A stretch of 64,000 bases of DNA. It comes from Emydura subglobosa. Its lineage: Eukaryota; Chordata; Testudines; Chelidae. The position numbers were made by a program, and so were the translations under genes. The first letter of the stretch is position 1; every line of letters begins with the position of its first letter. Where the stretch lies: NCBI GenBank assembly GCA_007922225.1, contig ML679961.1:77242798-77306797 (forward strand), in the 5' to 3' direction. Under the pieces are notes generated by a model. That model ran no database searches. It was not told where the DNA came from and saw nothing but the letters and a program-made list of their open reading frames with translations. Of the stretch, positions 33,529 through 43,520 are shown piece by piece.

Positions 33529-34701
33529 GTCTGTGTAAGACGGGCTCCTGCCCGGTCCAGTCCTGGCGGCCCTAGGCTCGGCGGAAGGCCACTGCGCCTT
33601 CCTACTCAGCAGGGGAATGTTAGTTTACAGTCTTTCGCCCCGGCCCTCAGGCAGGGCGGGCGAGCAAGGAGTCTTTCGCCCCGGCCCTCAGGCAGGGCGG
33701 GCGAGCAAGGAGTCTTTCGCCCCGGCCCTCAGGCAGGGCGGGCGAGCAAGGAGCAGTGCTCGAGTCCAGCGGGCGGTAGAGGCTATTCCCCCTTTGGGGG
33801 TTTGCAAGGATCAGGGGGGAGGGGAGGGGAACACAGGCCCACCCAACTCCACAGCGTCCCAGCCCAGGGCCCTAGCAGTGGCACGGGTGTGGCCACTCAG
33901 TCGGCGGAGCTCCTGCCGCAACACGCCGACTGGGCGTTACCCCTAGTACAGCCACGCCTCTGGCTGTCCCTAGGCTCCTTCCTCCCCGGGTTCCCCGGTA
34001 CCTGTGTCCATCGGTTCCTCCGGGTCGTCGGGGTACACTGCACGGGGTAGGCCAGTCAGTCCTTCTGCATCCACGGGGGGTAGATTGGGAAGCTCCTCGG
34101 CGAGGGGCAGCTCCTCCAGATCGCAGGGCTGGGGGTAGGGTCCAGCCTCCGGCAACTCCTCCAGGTCCGATCTTGCCTCCAAGGGTTGGGCGTCCGGCAG
34201 CTCCTCCAAGTCCGAACCGGCTTCAGGGCAGAACTCCCGGCTCTCCGGTTCAGGGGGCTCGTCCCAGCCACTGCGGCCCCGAGGCTGGGCCCAGCGCTTC
34301 GGGCCTGCAGGCCTCGGGCAGTCCAGGGGGCCCGGGGGCCTGACCCAGGCCTTCGAGGTGGACTGCCGGTGTCGCTCCTGGAGCCTCAAGGCCGGGAGAG
34401 GCTTATCTGAGGCGGAGGCCAGGCGTGGCTCAGCCCTTCTCTGCAGCCGGCAAGACAGTAGGTCCGCCTCGGTCGGCAGCCTTTCCTTCTCTGAGCTATG
34501 GGGCCTGCTTTTTATGGCTGCTGTCCTCCCTGAGGCCCCACCCCCTGCTGCCGGGTTGGCTGACCAGCCGGGCCTATCGGAGCCCAGTTGTCCGGTTGCT
34601 GGGCAGACTGGGCTACCGGCCTGTCTAGGACCCGATTGGGTGCTTGCGGCCCTTCCGTGGCCCAGGCTCAGAGGAAGGCCACTGCGCCTTCCTACAGTCT
34701 G
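33529..34701 (-). mobile_element. GC-rich solo LTR-like element with 5-bp target duplication
   Basis: The element (33,534-34,696, 1,163 bp) starts TGTAAGACGG and ends CTTCCTACA, that is TGTA...TACA, and is flanked on both sides by GTCTG (33,529-33,533 and 34,697-34,701). A GGAAGGCCACTGCGCCTTCCTAC block occurs near both ends (33,583 and 34,673). On the minus strand a CATAAAAAGC TATA-like box (34,506-34,515) fits a promoter, so I place it in minus orientation. It holds three exact 41-bp tandem copies (listed separately) and a 244-codon minus frame with three acidic DLEEL repeats (34,085-34,215). No gag or pol is present, so it is best read as a solo LTR. The ORF has no ATG near its start and may only reflect high GC. 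Confidence 0.65.
33630..33752 (+). repeat. Three exact 41-bp tandem repeats
   Basis: Copies at 33,630-33,670, 33,671-33,711 and 33,712-33,752 are identical. The unit begins GTCTTTCGCCCCGGCCC and ends GGGCGAGCAAGGA. Because 41 is not a multiple of three, the repeat shifts frame at each copy. Exact identity means recent expansion. Confidence 0.95.
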
Positions 34702-36435
34702 CAATTACCCACTTGTGATTTTCCCATTTGTTATGGTCTGCAGTTACACACTTATAATTTTGAAATGTTAATTTTTTTAATTTGTCAAATACCTTATTTT
34801 GAGAGAAGGTTTCTATAATTACAACACAAATAATACTACTTAAAAGTACACTTTTGGTAATTTTCCAAATCTTCTTAAGTCTATTTACTAGAATAGGGTC
34901 CAAATCAAACCCTCTAATCTGAACATCCTTGAATATTGGGAATGTTTGGATCCAGATGTGAGCTTTGTAGCTCTCAACTCTTTGCAGAAAAGAAGAGAGG
35001 CACATAGTGGTAAGAATTTCTCCATCTGATTTGCTTATGGTGTGCAATCCAGCATCCATGGGAATAATTGGAATTCTTTCCATTGACTTCAGTGGAAGTT
35101 GGATTAAAGGCATTTTATTGAAGAATGTGTTGGTTGGATCTACAATGTATCTGACTGTGTTTTCAAGTATCAGCACAGGTATTTCATCCTCTGCTAAAAC
35201 ACTCCTTTCAAAAACCTCAGTGCATTATAGTATAATATTGACTTAAGACCCTGTCACTCAGAAACATTGCATATCATACAGGACTTAAATCACAAGAGAC
35301 TAGCTAAAAGCAGCACACAATCATGTTTCCATTCAATAGAAAATGAGCATAAATCATTTCATTCTTAAGCTAATAAAACAGTAATATCTGAGCATCATCA
35401 CAATGTGTTAATACAATTGGATTTTCATATTTGCATTTACTGGTACTAGTATGACATGAGATATTCATGTGATCTATAGTCTGTAACTGTTTTGACTCAA
35501 CATTATGAATGCATATGTGGAGCTTATTATCTTTCCCCAAAACCCTTTTCCCTGTGACCAGTCTTGCACTCTGTGTCTTCTTTGTTTCCTTCTTTCTCTT
35601 CTTCTCACCACATCAAGGCTTTTGCCAATTTGTATTGTGTGTTTTTCTTCATAAAGGCTCTAATATCCTCTCCCACCATCTTTCTTCTCACACCTTGGTC
35701 ATCTCTTGCCTTGTGCAAATTCCTCCTTTCTAGGTTATCTGCATTCCTTTCAGTCTATCAAAAACCTTGTCTCTAACTGGACTTCTCTGCTACCAATGAT
35801 AATCATTGTCCATTTCCTCTAATCTGTTTGCAAACTAGTTGTTGTCTTTTTCTTCATATTCTCGATCTTCCTCCTAACATTCCTCATTCCCCATAGGAGC
35901 TATACAAAATAATTTGTTTCTCAGCTGAGATCTTGGTATGTTTCAGCCCAGAGTAAAGATTATCAGCCAAATTATAAACCACTGAAAGAAAGGTGAGCCA
36001 GGAAGTTATATAAACAATGGAATAGGGAACTGATGTCTGATGTAATCAGTGCAGATGGTGAAATCTTGGAAGAAATAAAGTTCTCTTCCAGTGTTGTGGT
36101 ATTTTTTGAAAGATCTACAACATACAAGCATTAAGGTGATTAGTATCTTGCTTTTCTTACTACCTGTTTTTATTGCCTCTTTTCACCTGAGTGGTTAACC
36201 AATAATCAAGGCTTTGCAGGGTTGTTTCAGTTAGGAGGAGAAATTGATTATCTGAGTCAGGTGTTCTTTGGTGCAATGCTGTTTATTTACAAAGAATGTA
36301 CATAAGTACAGCTTCCCTGAACACAGTAGAAACAAACAGCAGGCAGTTTCCTTCCTTATCATTTCCAAGCCTGTCCCTCCAGTTAGGTCTGTCCCCAAGG
36401 ATCTCTTTCTCACCCAGGTGCTAAACAATCCCCTA
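34702..36435. other. Non-coding stretch
   Basis: AT-rich intergenic or intronic DNA. A weak second copy of the target sequence (TTTGTTATGGTCTGCAGTTAC at 34,728) directly follows the LTR-like element. A C/T-rich stretch at 35,640-35,830 vaguely resembles L2 LINE text but is too diverged to call. Confidence 0.4.
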
Positions 36436-36702
36436 GATCAGCGGTTCTCAACCGGTGGTATGTGTACCACTGGTGGTATGCGAGCTGAATCCGCCACCGC
36501 CAGAAGGGCCCTCCCACCCACCCTCGCGAAATTCTGCCGCCGAAAAGGGGAAACGGCGGAAGGGTTTCGGCAGAGGGCATTGTTCCCGCCATGGAGCCCA
36601 CTGCGAAACCCCACCGCCGCCGCAAGTCATCTCCCCCCCTTTTTCTACCCGAGTGTACTGGGGGGGGGGGGTGGGGGGGGGTTGAGAACTGCTGCCCTAG
36701 AC
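36431..36702. mobile_element. 256-bp hAT-type MITE with 8-bp target duplication
   Basis: Terminal inverted repeats CAGCGGTTCTCAACC (36,439) and GGTTGAGAACTGCTG (ending 36,694) are the standard hAT/Charlie ends. They are flanked by CCCTAGAT and CCCTAGAC, an 8-bp hAT duplication with one mismatch. The inside is GC-rich with many CpGs and has no transposase. A G-rich run (36,660-36,681) sits at the 3' end. Confidence 0.85.
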
Positions 36703-37265
36703 CCTGCCTTAGGAATCAGTCCCATGGAAACCTCTCACTCACTCTTATGCAGTAGCTTCTGTTTTTGTAATGATCTGATTATGCAAAGGGCAGTTAATTG
36801 CCCTTCCATTTTACATGAGTGCCTACCACCCCCAAGAGTGTAAGCCAGGTCTCTGTCTATAGAGCAAAGACCCCTTTGATGGCAGCAATTAACACCTTCC
36901 TATTGTTTGACCCTCAAGCTTTTACATCTCTTAATACAGAGGGGTGAGACTGGCTGTACGTTGTTGCTTGTCAATCTGTACATTTAGACCAAATTGTATT
37001 TACACTGTTGGTATGGAAATGAGTGACAAAATGTTAATACACTATTGGGTTTTTTGTTTATTACAAGACTGAAAAACCTCAATCTGTGGTCAAAGCAGTG
37101 GGGATTTTTTTAATGTCTACATTCTTTCTAATAAATTGTTTGAAGACTCCATGGCTGTCCTTTTATGCTTTAAAAAAAAAAAAAAAAGTGAAAAGCATAA
37201 GTGTTTCCAGTAATGTAGATGTAAACTTGCCCTCTGAAGTCATAAATGCCTCATTTTTGGTTGAG
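36703..37265. other. Non-coding stretch
   Basis: No gene. It contains a poly(A) run of about 15 at 37,172-37,187. Confidence 0.5.
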
Positions 37266-37362
37266 ACAAGATGGGTGAGGTAATATCTTTTATAGGACCA
37301 ACTTCTGTTGGTGACAGGTGAGAGACAAGCTTTCCAGACACCCAGAGTTCTTCAGGTTACTT
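37266..37362 (+). repeat. Fragment of foldback DNA repeat ('aatatcttttat.ggaccaact')
   Basis: GATGGGTGAGGTAATATC, TTTTATAGGACCAACTTCTG and GAGAGACAAGCTTTCCAGAC match the repeat at 44.35-44.48 kb. It is a common short DNA-type repeat in turtle genomes. Confidence 0.6.
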
Positions 37363-37444
37363 TTGGTTGACAGTTACCACTCCCCACTGGTGCGCCTCTG
37401 AATAGTTCACGCTAGGCTAGTATTACTGTGTGCAGTATATTAAG

Positions 37445-37760
37445 TTTTGTCTACACTAGAACTTTTGTTGGTAAAAATTTGCTGGACAGAGTGTGTGTGT
37501 GTGTGGGGGGGGGAACCCCCAAAAAACCCTGCCTGTCCATACTTTTCAATGATAAAAGTGCCAGTGTGGACTGCGGTATGTTGGTGGGAGACACTCTCAC
37601 GCTGCATAGCTACTGCTGCTCATTGGGGGAAGTGGTTTAATTATGCCGTCAGGAGAGCTCCCTCCTGTTGGCGTAGAGTGGCTATATGGGAGACCTTACA
37701 ATGGTGCAGCTGCAGCGTTTCAGCTGTGCCGCTGTAAAGTCTGTAATGTAGACACATTAG
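37445..37760 (+). mobile_element. Harbinger-like MITE copy
   Basis: Ends TTTTGTCTACACTAGAAC (left) and GTCTGTAATGTAGACACATTA (right, complementary). The inside has GGTATGTTGGTGGGAGACA and GGAGAGCTCCCTCCTG, a mirror-image core like that of the 18.54 kb copy. A G run (37,504-37,513) and GT run sit near the left end. The shared TGTCTACACTA end is the same as that of the autonomous Harbinger at 56.02 kb. Confidence 0.65.
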
Positions 37761-38690
37761 TTTTGTTTAAAATTTAAAAAAAAAAAAAAACACCCATTGG
37801 ATTTTGTCAAGAAAGTCACATTTTGTATCCAAACATCCTACTTCTCTGAATAAGTCTCTTAAATAGAGCATAAATTTTTTTGTGCAGATGGATATTCACT
37901 TAACGGAGGCTGCATGCTCACATATTGCTTCAGGCATATTAAAATCTGCTCTTTCTGCATGGAAGAGTGCTTTTTCCTATAGCAGTGTAAACCCCTATCC
38001 TGCCAGTTCAGTGATCTTACAGAAGGAATTCAACTACTGTAGGAGATAAAAATATGTACCTAGTTATTTTAATATGGCATTTTAATTTTGTTTAAATTTA
38101 ATAGGATTGAGTGTTTTTTATAGTACTGTGGATAGGTACCTAATTTTTACACATTTGAACTATTTTTTTAAATATATTTTTGAAAGCTTAGGTGCTCGAG
38201 CATGCGCATGCTTGCTCGCGCTCTATCTCTCTCATTTTAAAGATGTTGCCAGAGGGCAAATGAACAAGCTGAGATTGTAAATGGAGTAAACAGATGACAG
38301 TGTGACCCATATTTGAAAGTTAGGAAAACAGTGTGCACAGTTTTTCCAGAAATTTTTATCTAATAATCAAACTTGATTAAATCTGGACATCATAGCAGAT
38401 GGAATGTAAATATTGTAGTTTCTAATTTATAGCCAAACTATTCTGAGAGATTTCTCTAATAGCATGTCTCTGTTAAGGAAAACACTACACATCAGAAGGT
38501 CAGCTATCCTTTCTGGGAAAGCCAAATGTATGAGGAGCCAAATTCTCGCCTGGTGTGATGCCCTTGACTCAGTTGGGAGTGCCTTGGGATAATTACAGTA
38601 CACTATCATGAGCATATACTGATATGTACTGAACTCTTCTTGCAGGGTCCCACCAGGTCTATCCCTATCCATTCAAAGGGGAGGGGAATC
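37761..38690. other. Non-coding stretch
   Basis: AT-rich with an A run at 37,776-37,791. A 14-bp palindrome lies at 38,199-38,212 (see findings). Nothing else recognised. Confidence 0.5.
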
Positions 38691-39536
38691 AATGGGGCTG
38701 GTAGGACCTGTTTGAGGGGGCACCAAATGACAGTCTAGACAGGATAAAAAGGCCTGGATTATTTGTGAATCCCTGTCTGAAGAAAAATAACAGCAGCAAA
38801 AAGGGTAGCAAGCATAAGAGCATCTTCTCTCATCCCAAATACCTGTCTGTTGGTATCTCATGCTAATTTCAGTAATTCCTTCTGAAATACCTAGGGTAAC
38901 AAGAGTTGCACATACTGTTTGCCCCTTAATTCCTTTAATTTAATATCTGATGCAGGAGATCCCCCCTGCTTTGGTTAAAGCAGGGGAATTGTGTCTAGAT
39001 TAGGCCAGACTGCCTCACCATCTATGAGGTTACTGGGTTGGGTGGAGGCTGGTCTGTGGGATACTCATCCATTATAGTCCCAGTAGCTTCCCCTACCCAG
39101 CAGCTGAGGTCCATCCATCAACAGTCCTGTCCTTCACCACTGGTGGCCCTTGTTTCTTACCTGGGCCCTCAGGCCATTGTCTGGTGTGAGGAACACTTCT
39201 TCAAAGCCACTCAATTCCAGTATTTTGTTTTGGAGATTCCTACTCCATGAGCTGTTTCCTGCTAATTTGCAGCTGATGCAGAGTCCTCCTCAGACTTCCT
39301 GGCCACCTCCCTCTGCCTGATCTGCAGGTTCCTATCCAAGCTGTTGATGGTCCTTCCATTTGCCCTAGCTCCCTCAAAGTTCTTTCAAGATTGAGGTAGT
39401 CTCAGTTTCTCTCAGTAGGGTCTGTAACTGGGCTCAGAAGTAGAACCAGTTGTCATGCTGGCTGGATAAGGGGGGCCCTTGAGGTGTATTCAGGAGCTCT
39501 GATTACTCCCTTCTACACCAGTCTCGCATTGGGGGT
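38691..39536 (-). mobile_element. Unclassified retroelement segment, left arm of a large inverted repeat
   Basis: GC-richer DNA whose part 39,250-39,380 is the reverse complement, at roughly 85% by eye, of 42,900-43,045. Shared phrases are GCTAATTTGCAGCTGAT and CTGGCCACCTCCCTCTGCCTG. On the minus strand the segment follows the Gypsy protease region, so it may belong to the same element. It was split from it by the LTR at 39.54-40.52 kb. No intact frame. Confidence 0.4.
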
Positions 39537-40520
39537 GTCATGGGGGGGGGGCATTTAGTATATTGTTTGACATCAGTATGTCAATCATAATTCATGTGAG
39601 ATATGCTATGTCAGGTACTGTTAAAAAGGCTATAATGTTCTAAGATGTTGTTTATGCACATGTTATGTGTAATGGAAGTTATGGGTATGGTTGATATATC
39701 TGTATTTCAAATTGTGCTGTCTGGGTAATGCCCCAGACAGGATGGCCGCAGGGATGGCCTGCTTAGTGGCCCATTAAGACATTCACAGGTGTAAGGCCCA
39801 GGGGGAGAAGCCAGGGATATACCTGATGAGTCACCCAGGACTTGCTCGTGTGACTGGACTCCATTTTGGTTCCTGTGACATTCCACAAACAGCATGGCAA
39901 GGGCCAGAGGACATAAAAGGCAGAGGCCTGGGATCCATTTTGTCTTTAGTTTGTCTTTCAGTTATCACCTACCTCTGGATCAACTCACCTACTGAAGCTG
40001 TGAAACAAAGGACTGAGACCCATACTGGATGTATGCCAGAGGGACTATACAAGCCTGCAAACTCTACAATTCTTCTAGAAACCTGATGTATATGGACTTT
40101 CAAATCATTTGTATGAATCTGATTGCTCTAATCCTTTAACATTTCTCTTCTCGTTTGTTTCTTTTTATAATAAACCTTTAGTTTGTAAAGGATTGGCTGG
40201 CAGCGTGGTATTTTGGGTAAGATCTAAACTTATATTGATCTGGTACTGTGGCTGACCCTTTGGGGTCAGGAGAAACCTTTTGGGTAAAGAGCATAGAGTT
40301 TAATATCTGGTCTCTTTACTGGACCTAATGGCTGATTGGGAGCCAGAGACTGAAATGCAGAAAAGGGGGCTGTGTATATTTATATATTGACTTCTTGATA
40401 ACCGGTTTGGGGAATCAGAAGCAGTTTGTGGCTGGTTGGGAAGTCTGACTTCAGTGTCTCCCACTAGTGTTGGGAGAATCTACTCTCCTTTTGCAGCCTG
40501 CCCTGACGTTGGCATTTTCA
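39537..40520 (+). mobile_element. Solo LTR, plus orientation (bounds approximate)
   Basis: The layout is that of a retroviral-type LTR. U3 holds a TATA-like GGACATAAAAGGCAGAGGC (39,909), a start region CATTTTGTCTTTAG follows, and a poly(A) signal AATAAACCTTTAG occurs at 40,171 with a T/G-rich stretch after it. The likely start is TGTCATGGGGG (39,537) and the likely end is GGCATTTTCA (40,520). The flanks GGGGG and GGTGG do not give a clean duplication. It appears to interrupt the minus-strand Gypsy relic. No genes. Confidence 0.6.
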
Positions 40521-42300
40521 GGTGGCTATCCTGGGCACTGAAGGGTCACACCAGTCATGTCCAACCAGGACCTGGTATGGAAATTTTTAGCTATCCAATA
40601 AGAGTGAGCCAGTTTGCCCACCAGTGGTTAAGCAGACTTTGATGCAGGGCTAGTTTTTCTACATCTTCCTGGAAACAGGGTGCAAGTCCACAGCAATCCC
40701 TCATGTAGTAGGCTTTGCTTACAGACAGAGTCTACAAGAGCATGAAGCAGCAGCCCATTGACATGTACCATAGCAGTCATCTTACAGAGCTCTGGTGGCT
40801 GGGTAGAACTAGAAGCAGCAGTGTTGGCCCATAATTACAGTCCATATGTGGGCAGTCTTTCCTGGTATGTCCCTCCTTATCATACCAGAAGCAGACTACT
40901 TTCTCAGGGCTTGTCTAGGTCAGCTGAGTGGAAAGCGAGTCACTTTAGTACCCACCCCATCTCCCCCAGGATACAGACTCCAAGGGATGGCTGAAGGGGT
41001 TGGGTGACTTTGGCAAGGGTTGCGATGAGTCTCAGCTCCTCCTGAGGGAGAATTGACCCTGCCATCCCATGGTAAAACTGCCTGTTACTGTGCATGTTCC
41101 TTCAGCAGGATATAGAGTACGGGTCTCCCCCCATCGGTGCTGGGAGTGGGTACTCTCTGCCTCCCAATAGTTTTATGCCAGTCGTATTAGGGTCATTTAG
41201 GATCTTGGATCAATGCCTCTGTACTCACTTCTGTGATGTGACTGGGAGAACTTGAAAGAAATGTTCCAAGACCACTGATTCTGCTACCTGCAGGCCCTAC
41301 TGAGCTTCAGGTCTCATCTGCCTCCATCAGAGAGGCCTTTATGCCTTTGGGTCAATGCCTGAGGTCACCTGCCCAAGCCACACTTTTTTCTTTTTTAAGC
41401 CAGTGCCAGTACATCTGCTCACTTATGCTAGTCCACTATGGTCACCTTCATGCTCAGGTAGCTGAGGGCTGCTTGCCATTCTAAAGCCCTCTAGGTTGCT
41501 TTCACTTCTATCAGGATGCTTGCCAGGCAGCTGGCCCAAGACTCTGGGTCCCAGTGGGTGCAGATGGCAAGGTGCTCAAACATTTCTAGAAAAGCTTCTG
41601 GATCCCCTTTTGGTCAATGTGGGCTCCCTGGCCATATGCCATTATAAGGCTTGGCTCCTCGTGCTGTGGGTTCCCTGCTGCTGCCTGGATTAAGGTCCCT
41701 AGCTGCCACTGCTGGGCTCTGATGTCTGAGTAGAACTAGACACAGCGGGGTTGGCCCATAATTTCAGTCCAAATATGGGAATCTCTCCTGATATGACCCT
41801 CTGCCTTCTCCAGACTTATCTAGGTCAATTGGGAGGTTGTGAATCAGCTTGATGTCCCTTGCCCCGTCGTAGGATTTGGGCTGCCTTGTGTGGTCAGAGG
41901 TGTTGGATGATCTTAGCAATAGTTGTCTAGCAGCTGTCAACCTGCTACTTGTGCCTTCTCCTGGCTGTCGTGGCGTGACCTGCACCTCCTGCTGGCATTG
42001 TTGTGCCTGGAGCAGTGGCAGTATAAGGATTTGCATCTGTTGTTCCTGTTCCCTAGCAACTGCCTGTTGCTCAGAGTTCATGGCCTCTTATTGAGCTAGT
42101 AGCCACAGAATCGTCTCCACGTTAGGGCCTTCAGCTGTTTCTACTGGACCAATGAGTCTGTGCTGCAGCCAAACAGAATCCCATTGTTGGTACCACATAT
42201 GAGGGTCCTCAGCCCTCCCCCCTGTCTTGGAGCCCCAAGTATACTGGCCCTTCAAGAGCACTTGCTCTCAAACTTTTGGCTCATCTCCTATGATCCTCCA
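40521..42300 (-). pseudogene. Ty3/Gypsy-type gag-protease relic
   Basis: Read from 42,081 downwards, the frame starts MNSEQQAVAREQEQQMQ, a glutamine-rich head typical of reptilian Gypsy gag. Around 41,630-41,450 there is a capsid-like stretch (EAFLEMFEHLA, then a W-P-like WDPESWA). At about 40,925-40,870 comes a CCHC-type zinc knuckle in which the second Cys is Tyr (CFWYDKEGHTRKDC). Just downstream (about 40,780-40,700) is a retropepsin-like ALVDS core with the following Gly changed to Val, in another frame. Many stops and frameshifts separate these parts, so no gag or protease can be made. Reverse transcriptase and integrase are not seen. It is the relic of a minus-strand Gypsy element. Confidence 0.7.
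40788..41940. repeat. Diverged direct duplication inside the Gypsy relic
   Basis: 40,788-41,030 and 41,715-41,940 share a series of phrases in the same order: GGGTAGAACTAG, GTTGGCCCATAATTACAGTCC, TATGTGGGCAGTCTTTCCTG, CTTGTCTAGGTCA. They are offset by 928 bp and look about 70-75% alike. On the minus strand both cover the zinc-knuckle end of gag. Confidence 0.7.
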
Positions 42301-42489
42301 ATCCTTATGCTGCACTCCTTCTGGGACTGGTAGCAGGATCCTAAGGAGTCCAGTTTCTTTATCTTGTTGAGAAGGGGAAGTTGCTTAGGCGATTGTGGTT
42401 TCTTCTAGCAGTCTCTCTCCAGTCCTTCAGGAACTTTGGTGTCCTACTCCTTTGGTGACTTTGAATTGCAGCTGTGCCTCTCTAATGCT

Positions 42490-42625
42490 ACAGTGAAGAC
42501 ATTACCTATGCTGACTGCAGGTACCTAGGTTGACGGCAGAAGCCCTCTTGTCAAGGTAGTGCTGGATTTTCCACGTGCCTGAGCAATATAGTTATAAGGA
42601 CCTAAGTTGCTAGTGTAGACTATTC
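42490..42625 (+). mobile_element. Harbinger-like MITE copy, partial
   Basis: ACCTAGGTTGACGGCAGAAGCC, CTCTTGTCAAGGTAGTGCTGG and ACCTAAGTTGCTAGTGTAGAC match the right half of the 18.54 kb MITE, including the TAGTGTAGAC end. Confidence 0.6.
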
Positions 42626-42639
42626 CTTGCTGCCTGTTG

Positions 42640-43520
42640 GCTGTGCCTGAAGGGTAGTCCTCAACCTCACTAGCAACCATCCCTTTCTGCCTGGACTGCA
42701 GCTTCTTATCTCAACTGTCCCTGGTCAATTAATTAACTAGAGTTGGGGAGATACCTATGCTGTTGCTTAACCCCTTAGTGGCTGGGGTAGAGTGGGATTT
42801 ATACACCACATCATAGCACCCAATTTGACACACCTGAAAGGGGCCTGATTTACAGAAGATTTACACTTACCCCATCCGGCCACAGCCACTAAGAGGTATA
42901 GAGACAGAATAGATACTTCCTCATGGAGGGCAAATGACAGGACCATCAACAGCTGGGATAAGACCAGGCAGAGGGAGGTGGCCAGGGAGCCTGAGGAGGA
43001 CTCTGCAATCAGCTGCAAATTAGCAGGAAGCAGCTCAAGGGGCTGGCACCTCCAGAGACAAAGTACTAGACTTTGGTGGTTTTAGGAAAGGAGCTGGGAG
43101 ACTGATGAAGGTAAGAAGCAGCAGTTAGGCAGAAGAAGCAGACCATAGCTACTTAGTACAGGATCCCTGGGTTGGAATCCAGAGGAAGGGGAGGGCCTGT
43201 GTTCCCCTAACTGCTACAAGGAAAAGAGATGTAAAAGCCTTCCTGATATAAAAGAGTAAGGACTACTGAGCCCAAGATTGGGCTGAAGACGCTGTATAAA
43301 GCTATTAAAAGCTTTGTTTGTTTGACTTTTTACTCCCCTAGAAGGGGTAGGGACTGTTAGTGACCTGGCTAGAGTGTCAAGTTGTGAGAAATGGCAAACC
43401 CTGGGCTCCTCAGAGGGGCTTTTGATGAGGGTGCCAGAGTCAGTGTACCCAACTTTGGGAGGGGATTCATTTGATGGTGAGGGACACTCCATACCTCTGA
43501 AAACTGGGCCCCTTTAGTAT
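42640..43520 (+). mobile_element. LTR-like or leader segment, right arm of the inverted repeat
   Basis: 42,900-43,045 is the inverted copy of 39,250-39,380. It is followed by GGGTTGGAATCCAGAGGAAGGGG, CCCAAGATTGGGCTG, TATTAAAAGCTTTGTTTG and CTAGAAGGGGTAGGGACTG, in the order of the LTR/leader of a common turtle retroelement. No genes and no clean ends. Confidence 0.4.

Noticed and set aside
33526..34050. 174-codon + frame over the 41-bp repeats as a protein gene
   Set aside because: The 41-bp unit shifts frame at each copy and the frame lies in an LTR-like element. No family resemblance.
35509..35776. Two open + frames with serine- and phenylalanine-rich peptides
   Set aside because: C/T-rich DNA translates to S, F, L and P repeats. 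No domain and no splice context.
40171..40184. AATAAA as the 3' end of a host gene
   Set aside because: It belongs to the R region of the LTR at 39.54-40.52 kb, with a TATA-like box upstream at LTR spacing.
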